The notes under the pieces were generated by a model, which was not told where the DNA came from, made no database searches, and saw nothing but the letters and a program-made list of their open reading frames with translations. Positions 11,553 through 22,828 of a stretch of DNA of 64,000 nt are shown here, piece by piece. Both the position numbers and the translations under genes were made by a program. How positions within the stretch are numbered: the stretch's first letter is position 1; the number at the start of each line of letters is the position of its first letter. This DNA is from Artemisia argyi (taxonomy: Eukaryota > Streptophyta > Magnoliopsida > Asterales > Asteraceae): contig CM060697.1 in the NCBI GenBank assembly GCA_030686995.1, positions 41,568,959 through 41,632,958 on the forward strand, given 5' to 3'.

Positions 11553-13479
11553 GATTAAGAACGTGCACGGGATTTTATAATTCTATGATTTAAATTGAGA
11601 AATACATTCTTTCGCGGGATTTTACAAAATCAAGAAGAAACCGTGAAACACGTTAATCGTTGACGCTTTCACAATAACTAGCACAAAAGTTAACTCAAAA
11701 TAATAATCACTCTCAATTTCTTGAAAAACAATCAAAAACCGCGGTCCAAGATTTATAGCACAAGAATTTTTGTAAGAATATTACTACTAAGAGATGACAA
11801 AATGAAGTTCCACAAGAAGAATTCAGATACAAAATTCGTCCCTTGTAAATGATAGCTCAACTGAAAAAAACATTAATACAACTCTCGTCCCTTGTGAAGT
11901 TTAATGACAGCTCAACTAGTTGATCCAGTTATACGGCCCAGATCCAAATAGTCCACTTCAAAATACCAGTTATCAATGATATTAGAAAAGCCTAGTTATC
12001 AAAAAAATCCGTTCCAACACTAACCCTAATATCACGGATATAAAACACCACTAAGCACTTATAACCTCAAACTTACTAACCCTAATTGCGACAAACTCAA
12101 ATATGTGCCCCAATCCTCATCTCTCACTTGCAGTCACCACTTGATGCACACCAACTAAAACCCTAATCAAACACACGATAAATTCCTTTCCTGGACACTA
12201 TAAGCCACTGATAACAAAACCAACTGAAACCCTTCAATAATTATAATCCGAACACAAAAAAAAAATATAATATGACTCCAAACTCAAATCGTTCCCTGTG
12301 TTCCTTGTTATTCAATCGTGAAGAGAAAAGAAGACAAGAAGATCAGGACACGGTAGGTTTCAATTTATATAGATGTGGTTTTGTTTTATCGAATGAAAGA
12401 AAGGATGAAACACGAGTTGTTGTTGTTCTTTCTTTAACTATTCGAATATTAAATAGAAGCTTGCTTCTAAAATAGATCAGTGATGATGAATCTCATGTGA
12501 TTTTGTCTTAGGACGAATCGTGGAATGCACAATGAGATAAGCAGAGATCTACGATTCTATTTCTTGTTTGTTGTTATCTCTTTTGTTTTACGTATAAGAA
12601 AGAAGTTATGCTCCACAAAGATGGATGATGTTTAACCACTTTTGGCTCTTGTCTTAGGACTAATCTTGATTAGCAAAAGGTATAAACTGAGATCATTTAT
12701 GATTCATACGTTTGATGTTGAGACGAGAGACTGTTGAAACAGATTTGTAGTTTCGTGGGTCTGATGATGTCTTTGTTGTAAATCTAAAAGAGATTAAGCG
12801 TGTTTGGCTATGGGGTAATGATAACCGTGGGGTTAGGATTTTTTTCTTAAAGATCAAGTCGGTTTTAGTTCTTGTTCATTTCATAAACTAATCGCTACCA
12901 AGAAAAATCAGAGATAATCGCTACCAAGACAAATCAAAGATAATCGCTACCCAGAATTTGCAAAAGGTAATCGCTAACATGAAATCACAACCAAGAGCTA
13001 AATGTTACTAGGAGGTAAACGCTAGTTTGAGCAGAATGAGCTAAACGCTGGTAAATAAAATGAACTAATCGCTAGATAGCGATTTGCAGTTTTCATAAAT
13101 GGCCAAAACCAGTCGCTATCAACTTTTTGTTTCCATCCCACAAACCACCAAAAATTGGTAGCTGTACATCACAATATTATTATCTTTCATTTTCTAATCG
13201 CTAATATGAAACACGATTTAAACGCTATGAAGAACAAATAAATAAATACCCTCGAATGTTACAAAAAAAACTTTCAATGACCACAAGAGTCAACCACAAC
13301 AGACCTCAATCCAAGCATCTAAGACTAACTTACTCACAAAAGTAGCAACATATAGCGAATCAAAGCACGAAGTAGATAAAAGCAAGATTTTTCATGATAT
13401 ACACTTCGAACGAAAAAAAATAGAACCACTAAACCAAGCCACAAATTTGAGCACCAACAATCCTAGGATGAAACCTTGG
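11553..13479 (-). other. Element A 5' leader with repeated CGCTA motif
   Basis: Long untranslated leader between PBS and gag. From 12889 to 13229 the plus strand carries about nine copies of TAATCGCTA or TAAACGCTA variants. The first three form a 26-bp tandem (12889, 12915, 12941; TAATCGCTACC...). No significant ORF lies here. Confidence 0.55.
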
Positions 13480-13492
13480 ATCTGATCCCAAT
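13480..13492 (-). promoter_or_regulatory. Primer binding site of element A
   Basis: On the minus strand ATTGGGATCAGATCC follows the LTR end ...GTACA directly. It resembles the initiator-tRNA-Met PBS (TGGTATCAGAGC) with two or three mismatches. Confidence 0.65.
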
Positions 13493-13871
13493 TGTACTAT
13501 TCTCATAATCGTAACGTGTATGGTTTTGTGGTTAGATTGATTCTAAGTATGAAAGAAAACTAGAGAGAGAAAGAAGTTGGGAGGTTTCCTAGAGAGAGAA
13601 AGAGATGAGAGAAAAATGAAATATTAGATTAAGAGAATTGGAAGCTCCAACCCTCTCCACATATGGAGAGGGGTATTTATAGTTTCTTACAAAACGCCCT
13701 CCTACGGGTTGTGGATCAGGTGTACAGTGGGTAAAGACCCGTCCTTCTTCCACGATGTTACTTAAACTAAACTAATATCTAACTAACTAAAAAACTAACT
13801 ACGAGCTATCTTAATGCGTTTACATCATTTAGGTGACCGAGTCTTTTATAGGAATATTTGAATTCCTAACA
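13493..13871 (-). repeat. Element A 5' LTR (379 bp)
   Basis: On the plus strand it starts TGTACTATTC and ends ATTCCTAACA, giving TG...CA ends on the element strand (TGTTAGGAAT...GTACA). It contains TATAAATA on the minus strand (13681-13674), preceding the palindromic CCCTCTCC/GGAGAGGG stem (13649 to about 13672), which would lie just downstream of transcription start. It matches the split left LTR. Confidence 0.8.
13674..13681 (-). promoter_or_regulatory. LTR TATA box
   Basis: TATAAATA on the minus strand in the U3 region of element A, conserved in the left LTR (308-315). The adjacent 8-bp stem would be at the 5' end of the transcript. Confidence 0.6.
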
Positions 13872-14528
13872 ATATCTCCCAAGGTCCCTGATCACCATCA
13901 TCCTTCAGTGTAAGTAACAAATGTCTCTCACACTGAAACCCTTCCTGATACCTCTCATTTAGAGGGCCTCAAGTGTTACAAAAGTGGCATTCAATGACAA
14001 ACTAAATACCCTAGGTATCTAGTTAGTAAATGTCCCAGGTTGGTAACTGACTTATATTTAATATAGGAATATATGTCTTTTACCCTTCTGGCAACAACAT
14101 CTTGGGTCCCCCACAAATCATCCCAAAACCCACTAGGCATTTAATGCTTTGGTCTTTCACAAATATGAAATGATATTTGTGGTGACCTCATCTCTGCAAA
14201 AATTGCACTTTTTCAGAGAGGCGCAACTGTTCACCTTGACATGTTGCGAAAAAAGAGGATGATGGGAAAGGTGGACATTTAATGGGGATATCAAACCGGT
14301 TCTATAACCAAAATAAAAACACATATTATTGGTTTGAAATCCATGTCTTTTCATCATCCTATAAATACCCCCACAAATGAATACACACGCACGCTTTAAA
14401 AAAATCTACACACGCACGCTTTAAAAAAATCTTTCAAAACCTTTGCAAAATTTGCTCTCAATGTTATTCCGACCAAAACTTTTAAAAGCTACGACCATTT
14501 TTCGATCTTCAAATCACTTTTAAACAAA
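13872..14528 (+). promoter_or_regulatory. Promoter-like region of the env-like ORF
   Basis: Non-coding upstream region of the env-like ORF. TATAAATA followed by CCCCC lies at 14360-14367, about 165 bp ahead of the ATG at 14529. A 25-bp perfect tandem duplication, 14383-14407 and 14408-14432 (ACACACGCACGC...), lies in the presumptive 5' UTR. The remaining 490 bp shows nothing I recognise. Confidence 0.5.
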
Positions 14529-17500
14529 ATGGCTTCTTCTAAAGTTATCCAATACGCTCCCAATTTGGAAATCCAGATTGAGAGTGTGGACATGACCAAG
14601 AACAATGTGGTGGGGAATTTCTCCTACCCTGAAGGCTTTCCTGCCTATAAGGGTGTGGTTAAATATCTTCAAAACTGCTTCCTCTCCACAGCCTTTGCCA
14701 AAACCCCCTCTATAATCTATCATGACTTACTGAGAGAATTCTAGTGTACATCAGTGGTTGAAAAACCGAATGTCACTAAGGATGTTGTGATCAAGTTCAC
14801 AGTGTTGAACAGGAAGAAAACCCTCTCCCTCAACTATAAAACCTTCACCACAGGCCTTGATTACACTGAGACCTTTGTGGCCTCTCCTAAGGCTGAAGAA
14901 GTAACAGCCTTACTGCTAGAACTTGCGCCTTATGATAAACAACACCCTGACGTAACACCAGGGCCCTATTAACTAAGGCCCCAATCATCAAGACTTGGTT
15001 CCCTGCACCATGGAGGATCCTGATGTCATTTTTCATCCAGGTCCTTGGGGGAAACAAATCCTCAACCGAGCAATTGAATGTCACTCAAGCAATGATGGTA
15101 TTCAGTCTCGTGGAGGGTAGAAAAATTGACTTTGGAGAAATTATCTTCAAGGACCTCATTACAAAACTGACCACAGGGAAATCTAGGCAAAGACTTATGT
15201 ATTATGTGTTATCCTAGGTTCATTTCCTGGGTGCTTCAGGATCTATTGGGCATTGCATATGTTAAGCCTAAATGTCATGGGCTTTGCTCCTGATGTCTTA
15301 CACAAGGCTAACTACTCAAGAGATCTTACTGAGGTCACAGAAGTTGCCCTGACGACATATATGTTGGCTACTATTCAGGGCGCAGAAAAAATATCACCCA
15401 TTTCTTATCCCTCAAAGAGAGAGAAGAAGAAGAAGCGATAAGGGTCTAGGAAGGTGGTCAAACCCAGATCACTCGCCACTAGATCCTCTGTCTCAAAGCC
15501 TGGCAAAAAGAGGCAACAAGTGACCTTGACCACTGACACCCTCAATATTATAGCCGCTTCACTGACCCCAAAACAAAGGCCAACAGAGGGCACTCAGACA
15601 TCACACTCAGTGTCCTCGGGCGAACCCATTCCCAAAGGCTCTGCTGACATACATAAGTCAGTGGAGTCGGAATCAACCCAACCTCCACATCCTGTTAAAG
15701 GCTCTGGCAAATCACAACCAGGGTCTCAGGGAGCAAGGGGTCCTATATCCTCGGCGGGGCAGCATTACTCCACTGAGATAGGGACCCACACCCTCTCACA
15801 TCCTGCTAAAGGCTTGGGTAAATCACAACCCCAGCATCAGGGAGTTACCGTCCCTAAACCTTCGACAGGCTAGTACAAGCTTGTTTTGATGGGGGACATA
15901 ACCATTCACTCGCTTGATGATGACATTCGCAAATCAAAGCTTTTGTTTGAGGGCACCAAATCTCATCCCAAAGACTCAGAGGGACTTACAAAACCCGCTG
16001 ATAGGGAAACTACAATCACGGTTCCTAAGGATGGCACTGTGAAACACCCATCAGTGTCTGAAGGGGCCTTAGGGGACAAAGACTCAGGGGGCATGCGACC
16101 ACCCACTGATATGGTTACTAAAACCACTCCCGGAGGTGCGCATTACTTAGGAACTGGCCCTGAGGACCAGGCAGATAAAACCCAGTCTGCTGGATTTGAG
16201 GGGTCAGGAACTGGCCAAAACCAAGGCAAGTCTTTTTATGAAGAGGAGCCGGATAACCCCCTTTTGCAGATTCAGTCCATGACAGACATCCAGGCATTTA
16301 TGTTCTCCGATGATGAGTTTCACAGTGAGGAGGAGGTTTTTGAAGCCAGAGATGACATGGAAACTGAAGAGCAAATCACTGAACCAATTCCTCAGTCTCC
16401 CAACCGTGAAGCTGCTGATTCACATTCAGAGTCTGAGCCTTCTGATGATGATACAACCCCTCTCACTGAGAAATTATTTGTCAAGTTCATAAAGAAGGCC
16501 ACCAATGCCTTATTTTGTGGGGTCACTAATGAAGTTTTTGACATGCACACTAAGCAGGCCGTTCATTACTTCAATCTCAAGGATTTAGTGGAAGAATTTC
16601 ATGATGATGTCAGGGAACAAAATTCATCCATTGACTTTTCACTGACGATGCTGGTCTCATACCTCAACTAGTTTATTGAATCCCTCAACAAGCTGAATGC
16701 ATGGGTCAAATCTATTCAGGAATCAGTCAAGGATGACCCTGAACTCACTAAGAAGCTTCTTCAGGCTTCAGAGACTTATCAACAGAATTCTATGAACCTC
16801 ACTGAGCTACTTACCTTGATGAAGTCCTCCAATCTTCAGGCTCTCAGTACTTCAGTCCGTCTATCAAGTCCTCCCTAGCTACCCTGGAACAATCAGTGGC
16901 AGCTCAGTCTCAGGTTTCAACCTCTATGGCCTAGAATCTTGGTTCTCTGATGACCGCAATTGAAGGTGCTCAAGCGTCTCTTGAAGCTAAAGTCTCTACC
17001 ATTCAACAAGACATGTCTGACATCAAGTCCATGATGACTGAGATTTACCAAGCCTTCAAGGGTACCACTCCCTCTGCATCAGTAAGTCCTCCAACTCTTA
17101 TCATGACCTTGGCTCCGGCAATAGTTGACGGGGAGAATGTCACTGATGCTCCTTCCGCTGAAGCACCAAAAGCCTCTACAAGTCAACCTATGGCTATTGA
17201 TGCTACTTTAAGAGAAGCTGTAGTTGTTGCTTTAAGAGGACAACTCTCTCACACTGGGGGGGAGCATGTCACTCAGGCCACTCCCTTGTCCTCATATCAA
17301 TCTCTTGAAGCAACAGTTTCCATAACACACTAGCAGGATAAAAGCAAAGGCATTCTCACAACAACCGAGCCTGAAATTATGTTGGTACATGCTTCCTCCC
17401 TTATCAGGCGTGACCCTGATGAGCCCATGAAAGTTCCATATGAAATTAATAGATTTGTTTATCAACTCACTAAAGCAGAAATACAAGCTCATATGGAAAG

Positions 17501-17739
17501 AGATGAGAAGCTATGGAAAGTGGCTGAGGAAGAAAGAATAAGCAAGCCTGCCCTGATAAATATTGTGCATGAGGAGGCCGAGAAAATTAGGTTGGACACC
17601 AAGGCACTGGCTGGTGGGCAAGCTGGTGCAGCCTTAAAAAAGGCTCATGAAGAGGAATGGAGTGCTCTTCAATAGGAAAGGGAAGAAATGCTCAGGAAGG
17701 ATGCTCAGGTCAGGAAATACAGGGTTGACAAGTACCGGG

Positions 17740-18990
17740 GGATTGATCGTTCAGCTAGGAATAGTATCTCTAGGATTAGAAAACCTAAAGACTAGGTCTA
17801 GAGATGAGGGATGATTCTTTTTGTATTTTTATATTTTTTAGAAAACAAGTAAAAATCTTGGTTTTGAAAGGGTTTGGCGGAATTAGTTGCTAGTCAACTA
17901 ACCCAATACTAAGATGCAATCAAAATAAAATACTAAAAATGAAAATAAACTAAATTAAACTATAGTTGTGAGCAATATGTGGGAGAATTGTGTTTACTTA
18001 GATTTCACTACTCCCTAGATATCTTTTACACGTTAATTACTTGTTATAGTTGCGTGGATGACGGATTGTATTCCTTAATACCATTCATGGGGTGGCGTAC
18101 TTACTTCCCCAATCCTATGAGTGCCTACTTCACTCCTATGTCGAGCCAGCTAAGAAGCTCCTAACATGGGATCACTAGAATTTGCTCATGCATTAAATAC
18201 AACCAATAAAACCTAGTACACATCGGTTCATGTTTCCTAAGACGTTCAAGCATGTTACACAATGGAGATCTGCAAGTTTTCTTAAGCCTAACATTGAAAT
18301 CATTCATCTAATACAACCATAAACAAGTAATCAACACATAATTAACATCTAGGTTTCATTAGATCTAAGCAAACACAAGATAGATCTAGCCTAGCATGTT
18401 GAAATCAAGACAAGTAAAAGATAAATTCAAACAACACATAGACATATTGAATGAATTAAGAGAAGACTTATCTAAATTGAACATGAAAGGATTCAAGGGA
18501 TGCAAACCCTTGAAAACACTGTAAAATATGACCTAGGGTTTACAAAGTTCGGCCCTAGTTTTCTCCACACAAGTTCCTCTTTAATGAATGAAAAATAGAA
18601 AACTATATATAGATTTTGATAGGTGACGGCGTCAAGAACAAATGTCTGATGCCGTCATCTTGCCGCCAAATAGTTTCCCGGACTGCCTAGATCTGGGTCT
18701 GACGCCGTCCTGTATTCCCATTGTGCAGGCCGTCACAAAAAATACTCTTAACGCCATTCTTGTGACGCCTTCAGGTTTGCACTGGGTCGTCATGGATTTT
18801 ACTCTTGACGCCGTCAGGATCTTCCTCTTGACGCCGTCAGGTATTGTTCTCAGCATGGAAAATTAAGTCTTTGCCGTTTTCTTCACTTTTATGCTCCAAA
18901 AACGTCCGAATTGCTTCCTTTTCCAGAATTCACTCCTAAAGTACCTAAAATCACAAAAGGAACGATTTAGGGCAATATTTGATCAAATAA
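17740..18990 (-). mobile_element. LTR-like insert in the env-like ORF
   Basis: About 1.25 kb that interrupts the env-like reading frame: coding ends near 17740 (DKYR) and resumes near 18992 (LERYTW). On the minus strand it looks like an Athila/Tat-type LTR: start TGATCAAATATTGCCC (from 18985), then a cluster of TGACGCCGTCA-like motifs (18839-18624), then TATATATAG (18611-18603). The left boundary is uncertain. ATTAGAAA occurs at 17775-17782 and 18991-18998 and might be a target duplication, but the reading frame does not confirm it. Solo LTR is my best reading. Confidence 0.45.
18624..18839. repeat. Cluster of TGACGCCGTCA palindromes
   Basis: Perfect TGACG-N-CGTCA palindromes at 18624, 18806 and 18829, and near-copies at 18647, 18700 and 18763. 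They lie just upstream of the TATA-like site on the minus strand, where enhancer elements of an LTR would be. TGACG is the half-site of plant TGA-class bZIP factors. Confidence 0.6.
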
Positions 18991-19822
18991 ATTAGAAAGG
19001 TATACCTGGGTAATGAAAGAAAGATTGAGACCTGAAACCATCACTAACATTCAGATTCACCGCAACACCAATCCTGCAATTGTCACTGTTTTCAGGGGAC
19101 CTGACAAAAGAATACTTGATGTTCACCATTCGAGTTTTCTGAATTTGGCATCACTGAGCTGGATGAACTTCGACCCATCATTGCCAAGAAGCAAAACATT
19201 ATAGTTCATGAACTTCTAAAGTCACTAAAGCTGAGGTATGATAGGCTGAAGAAAATGCCTGAAGTGCTTGATATCCATTCTCTCCTTCCTGCTTCATCAA
19301 CTCTGGCTGCTCCCCCAAAGATCTCTAAAAGGAAAAGGAAGCCAATTGAATTGGAGCCAGAGATCAAGGTCCCTGGGTTAGATTGTGATAGCTCTCTTCC
19401 TGACGGAATCAACTTCATGAACAACGTGGTCCTTGAGGAACCTGAAAGAGGCCTGTGCTTCACTGATGAATATGGGAACCCTACCTTCCAAAGATGGTCT
19501 GACATGGATAGGGCTGGGATCAAGGCAATGCATGGATATCTCATGATGGCGTCTCCCATCAAGAGTGCTGAAAATGTGAGGTTCTTCATGGACCTGAAAT
19601 CTATGATTGAAATACATCTTGACAAGCATCTACTGAGATCTAAGAGAGCAAATCTTGAAGCACTTGGTTACAAGCTGGACATTTGAATCTGCAACACCAT
19701 CTATCCCTTTTGTATTTTGTAATTTTTCTTAGGAATTGTAATAGGAATTCATGAACTTTGAAGTTTTTGTTATCAGTGTCCTATTTAAATTACATTAACA
19801 CTTAGGCTATTTGTATATCCAT

Positions 19823-19834
19823 ATAGGGGGAGAC
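19823..19834 (+). promoter_or_regulatory. Polypurine tract of element B
   Basis: ATAGGGGGAGAC directly before the LTR start TGTTGGGTC, the normal plus-strand priming site. Confidence 0.75.
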
Positions 19835-20722
19835 TGTTGGGTCACTGAATTCCCCAAACTTCCTCTAACTAGGATTTGAACATAAAATATCCTATGTGTT
19901 TAACATCCATGAACATTATCAGGTCACTGAGTGAACAGTTGCTCAGTGAGTCATCTTTAGGATGCTTAGAACGAGCCCAAGAAGAAAGGTTCTACACTCA
20001 GTGAGGCGGACTCTGAGTGAGTGGCACCTAAGCCAAAGAAGAAGGTGATGGATTCAGTGAGTGATGACAATAGCTCACTGAATCTCAATGTCTCCTCATC
20101 AACTATGAAGACTGAACATGAAAACTTGAAGACTGAAGAATAGGCAGGACTAGGCGGGAAAGTTTGAACAAGTTTACAAAAGTGCTTTATGACTTTAACG
20201 TCAAAGTTTCCGTAAATGGCTAAATCCAGCTATCATCACAAAGCACCTTTTGGCCTTAACCCAATGTAGGTTCTTTTGCCAGAGAACAAAATCTATCAAG
20301 ATTTTGTCTTAGGATGTCTTATGTCTCTTGGGTAATATAGTGGTTCATACTTGTGTATAAATAGGATCATAACGAGGAGAAAAGGTTAAGTTTGTGCAAT
20401 TAATGCTTACACATTCACAAACCCTTTTCTCCTCAAAATAACAAACTTGTACCTGAGATAGCTCATTTGTACCATAGTTGTTACTTAAGCTTAGCTTAAG
20501 TTTAGTGAGGAGATTCACCATACTTGTCATTCAATCCCAAGTGTTGTTCCGCAAAAACTTGGGTATAATTCTTTGATTAACTTCTAATAAGAATTAAACG
20601 TTGAAAATTATCTTATCTTGTTTAACGTTTAATTATTGTTATTCAATTACATCTGTGTTATGCCATGGAAATTGGTTAGTTTAACTCCATAGTTAACATT
20701 AACTAAGTAAAAAGGTCCAACA
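19835..20722 (+). repeat. Element B 3' LTR (888 bp)
   Basis: Begins TGTTGGGTCACTG and ends GGTCCAACA, so it has TGTTGG/CCAACA inverted ends. Between 19842 and about 20090 the motif TCACTGA or its complement TCAGTGA recurs about eight times. The last bases adjoin the gag relic C; CATAC (20723-20727) would be the right TSD, but the left partner is not visible. Confidence 0.75.
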
Positions 20723-22447
20723 CATACCTCTTTTTTTATGAAAAATACTCAAACATTTTGTCCCCAATATCTCATGGGTCCATTTTGGTTAAATATACCA
20801 TTAACTTGATTCACGTATGGAAATGGTGGATATGGGTTCCAAGGCATGTAATTTGGAACTTGATAATGTCTAGGAAAGTTTTGGTTCCAACCATTTTGAT
20901 ATTTGGGTTGTGTGTTGTAGTTGCTCTTTGGAAAGGGGTAGTTGAGAATAGGAGTTTTACGCCTCAGTTGAGTAGTTCTTGTTCTAAATTCATTTTCAGC
21001 AAGTCCTACTCCTACTTTAATAGCCAGTTTTAGTTTTGTTTCAGTTGAACTAGTATTAGGCTTCCTTGTGACTTTAACACATTCAGTATGAGTCGATAAA
21101 GAACTTTTCTATTCTGTTACAGTACCAAAGGATCCCTTTTGATCAACGGACATAACCAAATTTTTGGTTCTTGTGCTTTTTCTGCTTGTTTCGTTATACT
21201 ACTTAAGGTTCCTGACTTCGTAAATCCTAGTCCCGTTTTATCAAATGGAGACTTTTGAAGTTTAATTATTTCATCCGCACAAGAAATGCTTTTATCGAAT
21301 CTTTTAAAATTTGTGGTTCGTTTGATAAGATCATTTTGTGTGATTTTAAGCTTTTCAATCTCAAGTTTAAACTCTTGACATGATGTACATATTGTGTCAA
21401 TAGTTTTACACTTTTCTAAACGTTTTGCTTTTTCCTACAATTCATAAACTTCATTTTCTAAAAATTCCCTTTTAGTTTTCAAAATTTTATTTTTGTTTAT
21501 GATTTTTAAGCTTAATTCACAAAGTTTGTTATATTCTTTTTGCAACGTATCATCATCAATAGAGGAAAAAGATGAGTCAGAATGTACCTCATTTGAGTCT
21601 TGAGCCATGAGAGCAATTTCGTCATTCTTTGGCGCCTCTCATCATCGTCACTATCACTCCACGCACCACTTACAAAAGCTCTTTGAGTTTTTCTTTTGGG
21701 TGGGTTTAAACATTATCTTATGAGATGACTTGTGTCTCCGCATCTAAAACACTTTCTTTCACCCTTTTCTTTCTTATCATCATGATCTTTTCGGAAGGCT
21801 TTCTTGTCATCTTTAGGTTGACTTAAAAACTTCCCTCGTCTTTGAAAGAACTTCTTGAAGTCTCTAACGACCATAGCATATTTTTCATCATCACTATCCG
21901 AACTAGATTCCTCATCGTCACTTGATTCAACTCTATCTTTCAAAGCAATAGATTTGACTTTTTCTTTCTTGCCTTTAACTACCTCTAAATTAGTTCATCA
22001 AGTAACATGCTCGAAAGATCTTTAGATTCTTCAATGGCCATCACTTTTGCTCTCCACTTCGGATAGAGTGCTATAAGAAATTTCCTAACAAAATTCTTGC
22101 AACAAAAAGATTCATCAAGTGCTTTAAGTGAAGTAATAATGGTGTTAAATCTAGCAAATGTACTATCAATAATTTCATCTTCGGGAATAGAAAATTGTTC
22201 ATATTGTTGATCAAGAAGATCAATTTTGTTATCTTTAACTTGTGAATTTCCTTGATGAGTGATTATCAAAGATTGCCAAATTTCTTTAGCGGTTATGCAC
22301 ATAAAGACTCTTTCATACTCTTTCTTAGGTAAAGCCTTATACTCTTTCTTAGGTAAAGCCTTATACTCTTCCATACTCTTTCATATTGTTGATCAAGAAG
22401 ATCAATTTTGTTATCTTTAACTTGTGAATTTCCTTGATGAGTGATTT
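20723..22447 (-). pseudogene. Copia gag relic C
   Basis: Minus-strand gag of a Ty1/copia element, partial at both ends. 22374-21985 carries the UBN2-type gag core (AKEIWQSLIITHQGN, RFNTIITSLKALDES). 21943-21713 carries an acidic Ser/Asp tract, FKKFFQRRGKF and the start of a CCHC knuckle, CFRCGDTSHLI, after which the frame breaks. Further on, 21660-20760 holds decayed coiled-coil and Asn/Pro/Tyr-rich C-terminal sequence. The first ~100 residues of gag are missing at the right end, where a local duplication joins unrelated sequence. It probably hosted the insertion of element B. Confidence 0.65.
22198..22447. repeat. 184-bp partial tandem duplication in gag C
   Basis: The stretch from 22198 to about 22263 (TCATATTGTTGATCAAGAAG...) is repeated without change from 22382 to 22447. 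Within the unit a 24-bp piece, TACTCTTTCTTAGG..., is itself repeated (about 22315-22362). Both encode the same gag segment, so the copy arose inside this relic. Confidence 0.75.
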
Positions 22448-22828
22448 GTAGAACCGTAGAGGGGGGTGAATATGGTTTCTTAGGCTTTTTGAATGTTTAA
22501 AAACTTTAAGCCGTAAGAGTCACCAAGTGGTTGTACAATAATCCAACAACCACAAACACAACCAAAGTATCTAAAGCAAGTAAAGAGACACCACGATATA
22601 TACTGGTTTGGGATGGGGGGTTTATACCATCCGTACGTCCAGTTGCGAATCGACGACACGATACTATTCCACTAGTATAATCCTTTCGGTGGACTACAAA
22701 CCGTTACAATTCACTCCACCGATATTCGCCAATATCGATGCTCACAAAGAAGGAGTTACTCCCATGGTATTCTGCCATGGGATACAACCTAAAAGAATCT
22801 CGTGACTCAACTTACACCTAAGGGTCAC
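22448..22828. other. Unassigned sequence between C and D
   Basis: About 380 bp starting at the break after the gag C duplication. It contains a G-run (AGAGGGGGGTGAATA, 22460-22474) and CCATGG repeated at 22763 and 22776 as a small palindrome. It reads like a copia leader or LTR fragment but I could not place it. Confidence 0.3.

Larger units (their letters stand above)
273..13871 (-). mobile_element. Element A: degenerate Sirevirus-like Ty1/copia retrotransposon
   Basis: Read on the minus strand the order is: 5' LTR (13871-13493), PBS (13492-13480), a 1.9-kb leader, gag relic (11552-9216), a short pol relic (8596-8273), a long 3' non-coding domain with repeated GAGGGGGAG-like polypurine tracts, the terminal PPT (2003-1992) and a 3' LTR broken by retroposon R1. 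RT, RNase H and most of integrase are absent, so this copy is non-autonomous. The coiled-coil gag, tRNA-Met-like PBS and multiple PPTs point to the Sirevirus branch of copia. That lineage call is inference from family knowledge. The far left LTR end is cut by LTR Z, so no TSD can be read. Confidence 0.7.
14529..19686 (+). pseudogene. Decayed env-like/accessory ORF of element B
   Basis: Starts ATG GCT TCT TCT at 14529 and can be followed through several frames to a stop at 19684-19686. Recognisable segments: N-terminal domain (14529-14964, stop TAG at 14742), a frameshift near 14965, a segment with FFIQVLGGN (about 15020-15215), another frameshift near 15210, a basic KREKKKK stretch (15410-15440), long Ser/Thr/Pro/Glu-rich spacers (15454-16300), an acidic tract (16300-16470), helical segments (16470-17050), then a C-terminal globular part (19000-19686) with KRKRKPIELEPEIKVPGL. 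I know this layout from copia-associated proteins of composite plants, but I know no biochemical function for it. It is split by an insert at about 17.74-18.99 kb. At least two in-frame stops sit where Trp would be expected. Confidence 0.6.
13872..20722 (+). mobile_element. Element B: 3' part of an env-like-carrying copia element
   Basis: Plus-strand remnant: non-coding DNA with a TATA box, a long decayed env-like ORF (14529-19686), a PPT (19823-19834) and a 3' LTR (19835-20722). Its gag, pol and 5' LTR are not seen; element A abuts its left side, so A probably inserted into or truncated it. An extra ORF between pol and the 3' LTR is typical of Sireviruses. The assignment is inference. Confidence 0.6.

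Noticed and set aside
18642..18866. 74-codon overlapping ORFs on both strands in the TGACGCCGTCA array
   Set aside because: Produced by the repeated motif; no homologous domain.
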